From positions 1-45,454 of the forward strand of contig CALANS010000219.1 in assembly GCA_937926105.1 (NCBI GenBank): DNA of 45,454 bases, written 5' to 3'. The notes beneath the pieces were generated by a model. That model did not search any database, was not told the DNA's origin, and was given only the letters and a program-made list of their open reading frames with translations. Position numbers and translations under genes: made by a program. Source of the stretch: an uncultured Actinomycetes bacterium. GTDB taxonomy: Bacteria; Actinomycetota; Actinomycetes; Mycobacteriales; Nakamurellaceae. Of the stretch, positions 33,676-43,900 are shown in pieces. The stretch's first letter is position 1. Each line of letters begins with the position of its first letter.

Positions 33676-34667
33676 CCGGTCACCACCGACTGCAACTCCG
33701 CCACAACGAACCGCTCGGTCGTGGTGGTGGTGTGATGGGTCAGCGTTCCCGACGTGTTGCCCGAACCCGTCCACGTCAAATCCCACGTGATCGACAGCGT
33801 CGCCGTCACCTCCTCGTTCGGCAGGTCCCCCGAGGAACGCCGATAGACGTAGTCGCAGCCGCCCGGCTCCGCCGTCGGCGCCCAGGACCCCGGATAGGTG
33901 TACTGCGACGAATCCGGATCGAACACCAAACCCGGGCCCACACAGGACACCGCGGCTCCACCATCACCCGGATCGAAGGTCAGTCGGGTCGGCGTCGCGG
34001 TGACCGTCGCCCAATTCCCCCCGGCCCGGGCAGTAGCGGACAACGCCCTCCACACCGATCGATCCGTCCAGAACCACATGTGCGTATTCACCACCGTGTA
34101 CGGGCGACCGTCGCGCATCGTGCCGGCGGGGAACCTGCCCGGCACCGGAACTGGCAACTCGAACGAGGACTCCGCCTGCTGTGCCAACGTCGCCGGGGAA
34201 GTCGGCGGAGCAGGAGCAGTCGTTGTCCCGCCCCATGTCCCCTCGATGGAGACGTAAGTCGACGCTGGGCAGCCGGACGCCTTCATCATTGCGATCAGCT
34301 GATCTGCTGACATCGTGTTGAGGTTCTGCTCGAGCATCAATTCACACATGTAGCTGATGTCCGTCGATGAGGAAGCATCCGCGTCGCCCGATGCTGGATC
34401 ATGCCCGTCCCCAGGCGTGCGGTCGTCACCCTGCACTCCGCGACTCGAAGCCGCGGCGTCGCTACCCTGTGCGGAATCTTCGGGATCAGAACGGCCTCCG
34501 CTAGCGGTGGCGCCCGGATCACCGGCGCCTACGGTGATGCAGTTCGGATTTCGCGCATCACATGCCCGCGCTGGTGGCGTGTTGATGGACACCGCGATGC
34601 TTGCGGTCAGCACCAACACCGCCAGTGCGCCCAGCGACCTTCTGCGATGGCCCGTCAGCGGGCGCAT
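33672..34667 (-). CDS. Secreted PKD-like protein of the pilus operon
   Basis: ATG at 34667 overlaps the lipoprotein gene by 13 nt. The 331-residue protein has a signal peptide (basic MRPLTGHRRRS, core LGALAVLVLTASIAVS, cleavage near ARA|CDA). A mature start CDARNPNCITV, a Ser/Asp/Gly-rich stretch (45-100) and a helical part (YMCELMLEQNLNTMSADQLI) follow. The C-terminal domain (about 180-325) has MWFWTDRSVWRALS, FDPGDGGAAVSCVGPG and a GGCDYVYRRSS repeat of beta strands, a PKD-like pattern. In actinobacterial tad-like loci such proteins are often mislabelled ATP/GTP-binding; I see no P-loop. It probably acts at the surface with the pilus. Confidence 0.82.
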   Translation of the reverse strand: MRPLTGHRRRSLGALAVLVLTASIAVSINTPPARACDARNPNCITVGAGDPGATASGGRSDPEDSAQGSDAAASSRGVQGDDRTPGDGHDPASGDADASSSTDISYMCELMLEQNLNTMSADQLIAMMKASGCPASTYVSIEGTWGGTTTAPAPPTSPATLAQQAESSFELPVPVPGRFPAGTMRDGRPYTVVNTHMWFWTDRSVWRALSATARAGGNWATVTATPTRLTFDPGDGGAAVSCVGPGLVFDPDSSQYTYPGSWAPTAEPGGCDYVYRRSSGDLPNEEVTATLSITWDLTWTGSGNTSGTLTHHTTTTTERFVVAELQSVVTG

Positions 34668-35419
34668 GTCTTGGACCCGTCCACCGTGAAGGAGGTCATC
34701 ACCCAGGTGCCTTTGAGCTTGAACATAGTGATCCTGACCTCGTAAGGCGCTGGCGGATCGTATTTCGGCTGCGGCACGATCCTGCCAGTCTTCACGTCGT
34801 ACTCCAGCCAGGTCGGCGAAGGCCTCGGGCAGTCAGACAGCACCACTTCGGCAGGACTGGCCTTGACCTTGTTGGTTTTCACAAGGACTCGGCTCGGAGG
34901 AGGAGAACCGCGCCAAGCACGGCCATGGGCCTTCTCGTCGGCGATGGAACCCAACATCACGCTCCGACCCGGTCCCTGTGAGTACTTCTCGATCACGGTC
35001 GTCGGTGGATGTTTGGGATTCTCTAGACCCTTGTTCAACGCGTCGATCACCTTGAGGTAGGCGTCTACGGCGGGTTTCGCAGAGCCGTAGTCCGGGGGCG
35101 CCCAACTCGAATGCCCGGTGGTCGCCTTAATCGATGTGGCGGGGCCGGTCGTCGTCGTGGTCGGGTGGGCTGTGTCGGAAGCGGACGATCGGACTGGCGC
35201 ACTGGAAGGCGTGCTGCTTGCGGATGTACTGGAAGTCGTGGGGCTCGACGGCGGGCTGGAGGCCGAGATGTCGGGTGCCAGGATCGTGAACGGCTGCGAT
35301 GAGCTGACCGGTGCCGTACTGCTCGCACCTGACGTGCCGTTTGGGTCGCCGCCCGCGCCGGAGCAACCCGCCGCCAGCAGCACCGTCAGCAGCACGGCTG
35401 CAACGGTCCGCACCCTCAT
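34655..35419 (-). CDS. Lipoprotein, first gene of the Tad pilus operon
   Basis: ATG at 35419 has a strong ribosome binding site (GGAGGTGA, spacing about 7); the upstream part of the frame is promoter DNA. The 254-residue protein has a signal peptide with lipobox LLAAG|CSG (Cys at residue 19). A Ser/Thr/Pro-rich linker (about 25-100) and a folded domain follow. The domain holds AKPAVDAYLKVIDALNKGLE, TTVIEKYSQGPGRSVMLGSI and a C-terminal beta-rich part with two cysteines (SDCPRP and KTCAR). The YLKV...ALN pattern resembles NTF2-like lipoproteins of actinobacteria. It should sit on the outer face of the membrane, perhaps as a pilus accessory. It is translated first in the operon. Confidence 0.83.
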   Translation of the reverse strand: MRVRTVAAVLLTVLLAAGCSGAGGDPNGTSGASSTAPVSSSQPFTILAPDISASSPPSSPTTSSTSASSTPSSAPVRSSASDTAHPTTTTTGPATSIKATTGHSSWAPPDYGSAKPAVDAYLKVIDALNKGLENPKHPPTTVIEKYSQGPGRSVMLGSIADEKAHGRAWRGSPPPSRVLVKTNKVKASPAEVVLSDCPRPSPTWLEYDVKTGRIVPQPKYDPPAPYEVRITMFKLKGTWVMTSFTVDGSKTCAR

Positions 35420-35488
35420 GACCACGTCACCTCCGCACCCCGCGGCAGAATCGGTCCGTCCAGGCACCGTAACCCCATCCGGAGCATC

Positions 35489-35509
35489 CTGAACACTTTT
35501 TGTGTTCAG
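35489..35509. promoter_or_regulatory. Perfect 8-bp dyad, candidate operator
   Basis: The arms CTGAACAC and GTGTTCAG flank a TTTTT spacer, giving a 21-bp perfect inverted repeat 70 nt before the lipoprotein start codon. The A/T spacer stands out in DNA this GC-rich. It looks like a repressor site. The XRE regulator at 36224-36661 is the nearest candidate to bind it, which is inference. Confidence 0.55.
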
Positions 35510-35528
35510 CTGTTGACTATGCGTAGCC

Positions 35529-35547
35529 GCCTGAGCCGTCGTCAGGC
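35529..35547. promoter_or_regulatory. Inverted repeat GCCTGA-N7-TCAGGC
   Basis: Half-sites GCCTGA (35529-35534) and TCAGGC (35542-35547) face each other across 7 bp in the divergent promoter region. The same half-sites form the 12-bp palindrome upstream of the transfer regulator (20930-20941), but there in the opposite order and abutting. The resemblance may be chance. Confidence 0.35.
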
Positions 35548-35613
35548 TCTCCCAGTGTGACATAGTGTCGTGGTGTTCCGCCACTCCCGCTGATGTGTTA
35601 GGAATGGGGCGTC

Positions 35614-36255
35614 ATGGCCATTGCCTGGGGATGGGTCGCGGTCGGCGCTGCGGCCGGCGGGTTCATCGCGGTCCCGCTGCTGGCCTCCTGGGGGCTGAAA
35701 CAGCTTCATCATGTCCGGGATGCCGTCTCGTGGCCGCTGCGGATGGTCGCGGCCGGGGCGGGCGTCGCCGCTGGGCTGGTGGCCGTGGCGGCTGCGCACC
35801 GGGCCGGCTCGCCGTGGTGGCTGCCTGCCCTCGCTTGCTGGGCTACGACGTTAGCGGCGGCGGCGGTGTGCGATGGCCGTACGCAGCGCATTCCCACCCT
35901 GCTGGTGCGGACCAGCGCGGTGGCGACGGCGGCGCTGCTGGTGGCGGCTGCCATCGTCACGGACAACTGGCGCGCATTGCTGCTGTCCGTGGTGGCCGCG
36001 ATGGGCGCCGGGTTGATTCTGTTGGTGTGTTGGCGGTTTGCCGGCGCCGGGTTCGGAGACGTCCGCTTGGCGTTCGTGGGCGGGCTCGGGCTGGGCCACA
36101 CCCATTACCGCGCCGTGGTTTTCGCTGTTGTGATGTTCGCGGTGCTGATCGCTGGCCTAGCCGGTTTCGCCTATGCGCGGACCCGTGACCGGCGCGCCAT
36201 GGTTGCGTACGGTCCGGCGCTGGTCACGGCGTTCTTCCTCGCTGCGGCTGTTTGA
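35614..36255 (+). CDS. Prepilin peptidase (A24, TadV/CpaA type)
   Basis: ATG at 35614 follows AGGA about 10 nt upstream. The 213-residue protein has about six membrane helices. It carries both catalytic aspartate motifs of A24 peptidases, AVCDGRTQRIP (near residue 88) and GFGD in FAGAGFGDVRLAF (near 149). It lacks the N-terminal methyltransferase domain of PilD, as expected for TadV. It should cleave the four DRG|S-type leaders of the pilin and TadE-like proteins. It is divergent from the pilus operon, and its 3' end overlaps the convergent XRE gene by 32 nt, so antisense effects are possible. Confidence 0.93.
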   Translation: MAIAWGWVAVGAAAGGFIAVPLLASWGLKQLHHVRDAVSWPLRMVAAGAGVAAGLVAVAAAHRAGSPWWLPALACWATTLAAAAVCDGRTQRIPTLLVRTSAVATAALLVAAAIVTDNWRALLLSVVAAMGAGLILLVCWRFAGAGFGDVRLAFVGGLGLGHTHYRAVVFAVVMFAVLIAGLAGFAYARTRDRRAMVAYGPALVTAFFLAAAV

Positions 36256-36661
36256 CTTTGCCGTGCATTGAGCCGTGCACCGTTGATTCAGGAACGTTGA
36301 GGGCGGCGGCGATCCGGGTGATCTCCTGGTCGGTGGGCTGTCTGCCGTGTTCGATCCGGCGATAGCGAGTGGGGCTGAGTCCGGCCTGTCGCGCGAGCTC
36401 GTCCAGAGACAGGCCCGCGCCGCGTCGCAGCACTGCCAGGCCGGCCCCATCACCAGCCCGGTAAAGGGCGGCGACGTCGACGCCTAGCGCTGCCGCCAGT
36501 CGCGGTGCCGTGGCGACGCCGGGCTGTTCCACTCCCCGTTCCCACAGGCTGACCCGGGCACGGCCGGATACCCCCACCAATTCCGCGAGCTGCGCCTGGG
36601 ACAGGCCAGCGCGCAGCCGTGCCTGCCGCAGCGCGGCGGCGGAGAACGTCGCGTCTGCCAT
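36224..36661 (-). CDS. Two-domain XRE transcriptional regulator
   Basis: The start is ATG at 36661 (MADATFSAAALRQARLRAGL); an ATG at 36676 in the same frame is possible. The 145-residue protein consists of two Cro/C1-type HTH domains (about 10-68 and 73-128). Recognition segments are SQAQLAELVGVSGRARVSLW and SLDELARQAGLSPTRYRRIE. A basic tail follows (KVKQPQRGRTP). Two XRE domains in one chain could bind two half-sites as a monomer. It is convergent with and overlaps the prepilin peptidase gene by 32 nt. A role in controlling the pilus promoters next door is inferred. Confidence 0.88.
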   Translation of the reverse strand: MADATFSAAALRQARLRAGLSQAQLAELVGVSGRARVSLWERGVEQPGVATAPRLAAALGVDVAALYRAGDGAGLAVLRRGAGLSLDELARQAGLSPTRYRRIEHGRQPTDQEITRIAAALNVPESTVHGSMHGKVKQPQRGRTP

Positions 36662-36808
36662 GCCGTAACGTCCCATCCCGGTCGGCGAAAAAAGTGCGGC
36701 ACGACGGCATAGCCAGGTGGGCCGGCGTGCTTGCGCCGATCATGCCAAAGCCGCCGCCCGTCCCACATCGGGCTCCGCGGCCGCCCGGCGGGGCGCAGCG
36801 CCATTCCT

Positions 36809-37819
36809 TCAAAGGCGGCCGCCGGAGGGCTCGCCCAGGGCATACAGGCGTTGACCGTCCGTCGGGTGATCGGCCAGCATCCGGCCCAGCCACCCGGCGG
36901 CGGGTTCCGGCCGCCCAAGGTGGTGCGTCAGTGCCCAGGTCAGAGCCGGGCCGTAGCCGCACGTGGCGGCGAAGGCGTCGGCGGCGTATTCCGTGGCGCG
37001 GCCGGCCGCCGCGCCCAGCAGCGGGCAACCCACGGTAAGGATCGGCGCCGTGGCCAGACAGGCCGCCGCGGGCCATTCACCCCGGCCGATCGCCTGCGCC
37101 ACCCCGAGCGCGACGGCCGTGGCCGCCACCGCCGCCAGCAGCCGGCGAGGCTGACGACGGCCTGCGCTGAGCAGCAGACACACCGTCATCACCACGCGGC
37201 TCGTGATCCGCCACGGCGTGGCCAGCCACCACACCGCCAGCGCGAACCGCGCGCCCGGTACCACCAGGTGGCCGACCTCGTGGGCCAGCAGCGCCTCGGT
37301 CACCACCTGGCTGTGCCGCCGTGCCGCACAATCTTCCAGCGCCCGGTGCGAGATCGCCACGCTGTGTCCGCCCGCGGCGAATCCGTTGACCTGCGCGCCC
37401 GGGCGCACGTAGACGTCCACTCGCTCCGCCGGCAGTCCCGCGGCGGCCAGCACACGCCGCGCGGCGCCGTTCAGCAGCGCCGCCTGATCGGGTCGCGGAC
37501 GGCGAAAACCGCAGGCCAGGCGCACCGCGACCCGCTCGCCCCGTCGCGTCAGTGCCGCCGCAGCGCCCCCGGCCCACATCACCGGCGGCGCCCCGGCGAG
37601 CAGCGGCCACGGCGCCAATAGCGCGCACGCCAACAGCACCAGCACCGCGGATCCCGCCACGGCGGGCCAGGACGCCGCGAGCTGCCACCGGCTCGCGGAC
37701 CGCCGCCGACGCCTGCTCGGGCTCCCCGCGGCCGCCCGCCGCTGCACCTCAAATGCCGCCACCGCGCTCACCAACCCGCACCCAGTGGACCTGTGACCGG
37801 CCCGTTCACCGGCGAGCAT
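36809..37819 (-). CDS. M48-family membrane metallopeptidase
   Basis: The start is uncertain: ATG at 37819 (MLAGERAGHRSTGCGLVSAV) or GTG at 37771. The 336-residue protein has an N-terminal basic region, a hydrophobic pair (about 70-110), the zinc motif HEVGH in EALLAHEVGHLVV, two or more further helices after it, and the third ligand in EYAADAFAATCG. Late helices and the DHPTDGQRLYALGE segment match M48 (HtpX/Ste24-like) peptidases, whose usual signature is DHPSxxxR. It should degrade or process membrane proteins. It is divergent from the methylase-helicase gene. Similar peptidases occur in actinobacterial tad and plasmid loci, so a link to pilus quality control is possible. Confidence 0.87.
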   Translation of the reverse strand: MLAGERAGHRSTGCGLVSAVAAFEVQRRAAAGSPSRRRRRSASRWQLAASWPAVAGSAVLVLLACALLAPWPLLAGAPPVMWAGGAAAALTRRGERVAVRLACGFRRPRPDQAALLNGAARRVLAAAGLPAERVDVYVRPGAQVNGFAAGGHSVAISHRALEDCAARRHSQVVTEALLAHEVGHLVVPGARFALAVWWLATPWRITSRVVMTVCLLLSAGRRQPRRLLAAVAATAVALGVAQAIGRGEWPAAACLATAPILTVGCPLLGAAAGRATEYAADAFAATCGYGPALTWALTHHLGRPEPAAGWLGRMLADHPTDGQRLYALGEPSGGRL

Positions 37820-37928
37820 GCCACCACCACCCGACAGATAGGATGGCGGATCGCCACGACACACCAGCCGGTGTGGTCGCTGGCGACTGTCCGGCGCCGG
37901 TGACACACTCGCGGGCAGCATCACCCGC

Positions 37929-40900
37929 ATGGCCGCACACGGCAGGGCCAGGCGAGCCGCCGACACAGAGGGGCAACTGTCCTTCGATGCGCTGTGGGCG
38001 GAGCCGGACCCGCAGCCCCAGCACGCACGGGAGGCGGATGCTGGAGGTGGGTCCGCGGGATCACCTGCAGCCATCGACGGTTCGGGAGGCGAGGCCGGTG
38101 AACGAGTACGGCACGGCAGCACTGGAGCACTGGCGCCGGTGGAGACCGCAGCAGTTCGCCACGATCCAGGACCCCGAGGAGTTCTTTTCGACGTTGGGCG
38201 CGACGGTCGCCGCCCAGGTGGACCAGTTGACCGACCATCTGGCGGGCCAGGACTCGCCGGGCGAGTCATACCTGGACAAGGTGGGCCGGCTGGGCGCCGC
38301 CCGCCGGCAGGCCGAGGAGATGGTGACGGCGGACTTGGTGTACCTGCCGGCGGAGTCCGAGGCGGACGAGCAGGACGAGGACCCGACCGGCGACCCGCTG
38401 GAGCAGATCAGGATCCAGGCGTTCGACCGGGACACCCAGCGGCGCCGGCAAGACCGAGCGGACCTGGACTGGCAGGCCGAACGCCACTGGCGGCAAATCC
38501 GCAGCCAGCCCTAGCACCATCGGCGCCGGGAATCGACGCGCCGCCGGCCGCGGCGGCGTTCAGACCGGACCCCACCGCACAGCTCACGCCATCGGGTGAC
38601 AAGGCTCGCGCCCGGGCCAATCTCGCCGCGATCGCGCTGTCTCGCAGGCTCGCCGAGCGCGGCACGCCGGCCACCCCCGACGAGCAGCGCCGACTCGCCG
38701 CATGGTCGTCCTGGGGAGCGATTCCCGGCATTTTCGACGAGTCCCAGCACGACTGGGCGACCGAACGCGCGGAGCTTCGCTCGCAACTGTCCGAGCGTGA
38801 ATGGCGGGCAGCGTCCCGCACGACCATCAACGCCCACTACACCGACCCGCGGCTGGTCGACGCTATCTGGCGCGCCGCCCGGGATCTCGGCCTGACCGCC
38901 GGCAGGGTCCTCGAACCCGGTTGCGGCGCCGGCACCTTCATCGGCCTGGCACCAGACACGGTCGCGATGACCGGCATCGAACTCGATCCGGTCACCGCGC
39001 GGATCGCCCGCGCCCTGTATCCGCAGGCCACCATCCGCGCGGAATCGTTCGCCGACACCGACTATTCGACCGGCAGCTTCGACGGCGCCATCGGCAACGT
39101 CCCGTTCGCCAACGTCACGCTGCACGACCGGCGGCACAACCCCAACGGGCACAGCCTGCACAACCACTTCATCCTCAAGGCCATCGACCTCGTCCGACCA
39201 GGCGGCCTCGTCGCGGTGTTGTCCTCGAGTTTCACCCTGGACGCGCAAAACCCCGGCGCCCGGCGCGAGATGTACGCCAAGGCAGACCTCTTCGGCGCGC
39301 TGCGGCTACCCAACGGCACGCACAGGCGCACCGCGGGCACCGAGGCTATGACCGACCTGCTGCTCTTTCGCCGGCGAGAAGACGGCCGGGCCCCCGGCGA
39401 CGACGCGTGGATTCACACCAGCCCGATCCGCATCGACGGCCACGCGCCGCGGAGGGTGAACGCCTACTTCACCGGGCACCCCGAGCGGGTGTTGGGCCGC
39501 TGGCACATCGGGCCGGGCATGTACGGCCAGGACACCCTCGGCGTCGAATCCGATGACCTGCACGCCGTCCCCGACCAGGTCCGCCGCGCGCTGGCCATCA
39601 TCACCGGTCAGGCGGCCGCTGCCGACCTGACCGTCACCCAACGCGGCGGCGATCCCGGCCGCCACCCCCAGGCGGGCCCGGACCTGGACACTTCGCTCTG
39701 GCTTGGCATGGTGCTCGATCACCCGGTCGACGGATTCCAGATCGTCGGCCGGCACGGCACCACCCCGCTGGACGTGTCCCGCACCCAGCGGGCCGAACTG
39801 CGCGCCCTGCTGGCGATGCGCGATCACGCCCGCGAGCTGCTGCAACTGGAAGCCGCCACCGCCACCGACACCCCGGAGATCACCGGTCTGCGCGGCACAC
39901 TGGCCGGCGAGTACGACACATATCGGGCACGCTACGGGCCGATCAACCGCTTCACCGCGATCGAGACGAAACCCATCGACCCGGACACCGGCGAGCCGAG
40001 GATCCAGCGGCGCAAGCCTCCCGTCATGCGCTACTTGCGCACCGAACCCTTCGCGTCCCTGGTCCGCGCCCTGGAAGTGTTCGACGAGTCCACGCACAGC
40101 GCCTCACCGGCACCGCTGCTGCGGCAGCGGGTCGTGCCGCCCCGCACCCCGGTACTGGGCGTGGACACCCCGGACGAAGCGATCACCGTCGCGCTGGACA
40201 CCGACGGGGAAATCACCCTGCAGCGGGTGGCCGACCTGCTGGGCACCGACCAGCAGTCCGCACGGGCCCAGCTCGGAGAGCTGGCGTTCGACGACCCGGA
40301 AACCGGGCGGCTCGTCTCACGCGCCGAGTACCTGTCCGGCAACGTGCGCGCCAAACTCGACGTCGCCGAAGCGGCCCTTCCGCGGCGCCGCGACCTGGCA
40401 GCCAATGTCGCGGCCCTGCGTGCGGTCCTGCCCGAGCCGCTGGGCGCCGACGACGTTCGGCCCCGCATCGGCGCCGTGTGGATCCCGGCGCAGGACTACC
40501 AAGATTTCATCCGACAGCTGATCGGGGACCAGTACGCGAAAGTGGAATACGGCGGCGGCACCATCTGGGGCGTCAAAGCCGCAACGTGGTCGGTCGCCGC
40601 CACCAGCGAGTGGGGCACCAGCCGCCGCCCGGCCGGGCACGTTCTGCAGTCGCTGCTGGAAAATGCCGTCATCACCGTCTACGACACCCTCCCGGACAAG
40701 ACCCGCGTCCTGAACCCGATCGAGACCGAAGCTGCCCGCGAGAAGGCGGCCGCGATGCAAGAGCGCTTCGAGCAGTGGGTGTGGGAAGACCCGGACCGCG
40801 CCCGGCGGCTACTGGACGAATACAACCGGCTGTTCAACTGCCTGGTGCTGCGCGACTACAGCGACGCCGGGCAACACCTCACTCTGCCTGGCAAGGCCGC

Positions 40901-43900
40901 CACGTTCGCCCCGCGGCCACACCAACTCGCCGCCGTCGCACGTATGCTGTCCGAGCCGGCCGTGGGTCTGTTCCACGAGGTCGGCGCCGGCAAGACCGCC
41001 GAAATGGTCATCGGCGCCATGGAACTCAAACGGCTCGGCATGGTCTCCAAACCCGTCGCGGTCGTGCCCAACCACATGCTCGACCAGTTCTCCCGCGAAT
41101 GGCTGTACATCTATCCGCAGGCCAACGTCCTGGCCGCCACCACCGATGACCTGACCGCACAGAACCGCCGCGATTTCATCGCCAGAGTCACCACCGGCGA
41201 CTGGGACGGGATTGTGATGACCCGATCCGCGTTCTCCCGGCTGGCAGTCTCCACCGAGTGGCAGATCTCCTACACCGAACGAGAACTCGCCGGCCGCCGG
41301 GCACAGCTCGAACGCATCAAACAACAAGGCGGCAGCCTGACCGTCAAGCGCATCGAACGGCAACTGCTCGCCGCCGAGGAAAAGCTCAAGGCCCTGCAGG
41401 ACCAACCCCGCGACCCTGGGCTGTCCTTCGAGGACACCGGCATCGACTACCTGATCGTCGACGAGGCCCACGGCTACAAGAACCTGGCCACCATGTCCAA
41501 CATTCCGGACGCCAACATCGCCGGCAGCAAACAAGCCAGCGACCTGCACATGAAAGCCGAACTGCTGCGGGAACGCCACGGCCGGCGGGTCCTCACCCTG
41601 GCCACGGCCACCCCGATCGCCAACTCGGTCACCGAAGCGCACGTCATGACCCGCTACCTGCGCCCGGACCTGCTGCAAGACGCCGGCGTGCTGGAATTCG
41701 ACCAATGGGCCGCCACGTTCGGCAAAACCGTCACCGAACTCGAAACCGCACCCGCTGGCGGCGGCCGGTACCGGGAAAAGACCCGGTTCGCGTCGTTTCA
41801 GAACCTGCCCGAGATGCTCCGCATGTGGCACGTGTTCGCCGACGTGAAGACCGCCGAAGACCTCCACCTGCCCACCCCGGACATCGCGCGACGGCCCGAC
41901 GGGGTGCGCGGCCCGGAAACCGTCGTCGTCCCACCCACCCCGGAACTGCTGGCCTACGTCGAGCAGCTCGGCCGACGCGCAGACGCCCTGTCCGGGCGCA
42001 GCGAACCCGGCGAAGACAACATGCTCACCATCACCACCGACGGCCGGCGCGCCGCCCTCGATCTGCGCCTGGTCGGCCTGCACGAACCCGCTGGGCCCAC
42101 CAAGATCACCGTCGCAGCCGATCGGATCGCCGCCATCTGGCGCGCCTACCGCGACCGGGAATACCTCGACGAGACCGACACGCCCTCGCCGACCCGAGGC
42201 GCATTCCAGATCGTGTTCTGCGACCAGTCCACCCCCAAGCCGGACCGCTGGAACGTCTACAGCGAACTGAAAACCCAGCTCATCGACCGCGGGCTAGCGC
42301 CCCGCTCGGTCCGGTTCATTCACGACGCAAACACCGATCAGGACAAGGGGCGCCTGTTCGCCGCGTGCCGCTGCGGCGACGTCGCCGTCCTCATCGGGTC
42401 CACCGAGAAGATGGGCATCGGCACCAACGTCCAAGCCCGGGCCGTGGCGCTGCACCACCTGGACTGCCCGTGGCGTCCGGCCGACCTAGCCCAACGCGAC
42501 GGACGGATCCTGCGCCAAGGCAACCAGAACCCCGAGATCGCGATCATCCGCTACACCACCGCGCGGTCGTTCGACACCTACTCCTGGCAAACCGTGGAAC
42601 GCAAAGCCAAGTTCATCGGCCAGGTGCTCCGCGGCCGGCTGGACATGCGCGAGATCCAAGACATCGGCGACTCCGTGCTCTCCCTCGGCGAAACCAAAGC
42701 CCTGACTGCAGACGATCCGCTCCTGCTCGAAAAGGCCACGGCCGACACCACGCTCGCCCGCCTGGAACGACTGTCCCGCGCACACCAGCGGAACCTGTCC
42801 CTGCTGGGCCACCGATCCGAACAGGCCGCCCGCGTCATCGAACGTGCCAACGACGACGAGCCCCTCATCGTCGCCGCCATCGACCGCAGCGTGGCCACCA
42901 CCGGAGGCGCCTTTCACATGCGCATAGCCGGGCGCAGCTACTCCGAGCGGCCTGATGCCGCCCGAGCACTGCGACAGGCCCTGATGAGCGCCCCCCGCTC
43001 CCCCTACGACAAGGCGCTGACCCTGGACGCGTCCATCGGCGGGCACGAAATCGAGTTCGCCAGGAAACTGCCCGCCAGCGGTCAACAAAGCGAGTGGACG
43101 GGCCGCCTGGCCGGCGTGCCCCGCACCGAGTTCGTGCTCACGCCTGACAGCATTGCCGAAGGCATCGGATCCGTGCGAACCATCGAAAACCGCATCGCCG
43201 CGCTGCGGGCCATACTCGGCCGGCTCCGCGCCGACCGCGACGACGCCGAACAAGACCAGTGCAACGCCCGGGAAAGCGCCGCCCGGCCTTTCAAACACGC
43301 CGACGCGCTGGCCGCCGCCCGTGCCGAAACCCGACGCATCAACGCAATCCTGGCCGAACGGGCGCGCCCCGCCCCGCAGGCCACCGACCAGCCCGACACC
43401 GCAGACGCCCGCAACGTCACGGACGCGAAGCCCCGACCGGTGGTCGACGATATCCGTCCGTGCTCGCCAGCGTCGGTCACCGACCTGCGACCCGCCATCG
43501 GCACACACGGCCCGCCCGCCGGAGAACAGGTAGCAATCCACGCCGAATTGGCTACTGGCCACATTGCCGAGCGCGGCCAGGTGCTTCGCGTCGCGCTTGT
43601 TGCGGACTCCGCCGACCGCGCATCCAAAGACGAACCCGCGCATCAGCTCGCCTCGCCGGCCCCGGCAGACCGGCAGCAGCCCACCATGTCTCACAACGGC
43701 CCGAAGGCGGCCGCACACCGCGACGATCCGGTCGCTGCTCGCGCCGGTCAGCCGACGCCACACGCGACATCGCCCGGCAACGCAGACCCCCACCCGACCA
43801 GCTCCGATCGGCCCGGCCCCTTCATCCAGCACGGCCACGCCGGAACGATCGTGCTCGGCACCGACAAGTCCGACGCCCAACTCCGCGACGCTCTCAAAGC

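Larger units (their letters stand above)
35420..35613. promoter_or_regulatory. Divergent promoter region of the pilus operon and prepilin peptidase
   Basis: This 194-nt gap separates the divergent pilus operon and prepilin peptidase gene and must hold both promoters. It contains three dyads (35489-35509, 35529-35547 and GACA-TAG-TGTC at 35559-35569). TTGACT at 35513-35518 could be a plus-strand -35, but no convincing -10 follows at the right distance. Confidence 0.55.

Noticed and set aside
35489..35509. Dyad read as a LexA/SOS box
   Set aside because: The actinobacterial SOS box is GAAC-N4-GTTC within a longer pattern. Here the spacing between these half-sites does not match.
41258..42955. 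565-codon frame inside the helicase gene
   Set aside because: The product is Arg/Pro-rich shadow sequence. The helicase motifs DEAH and QRDGRILRQGN are in the main frame.
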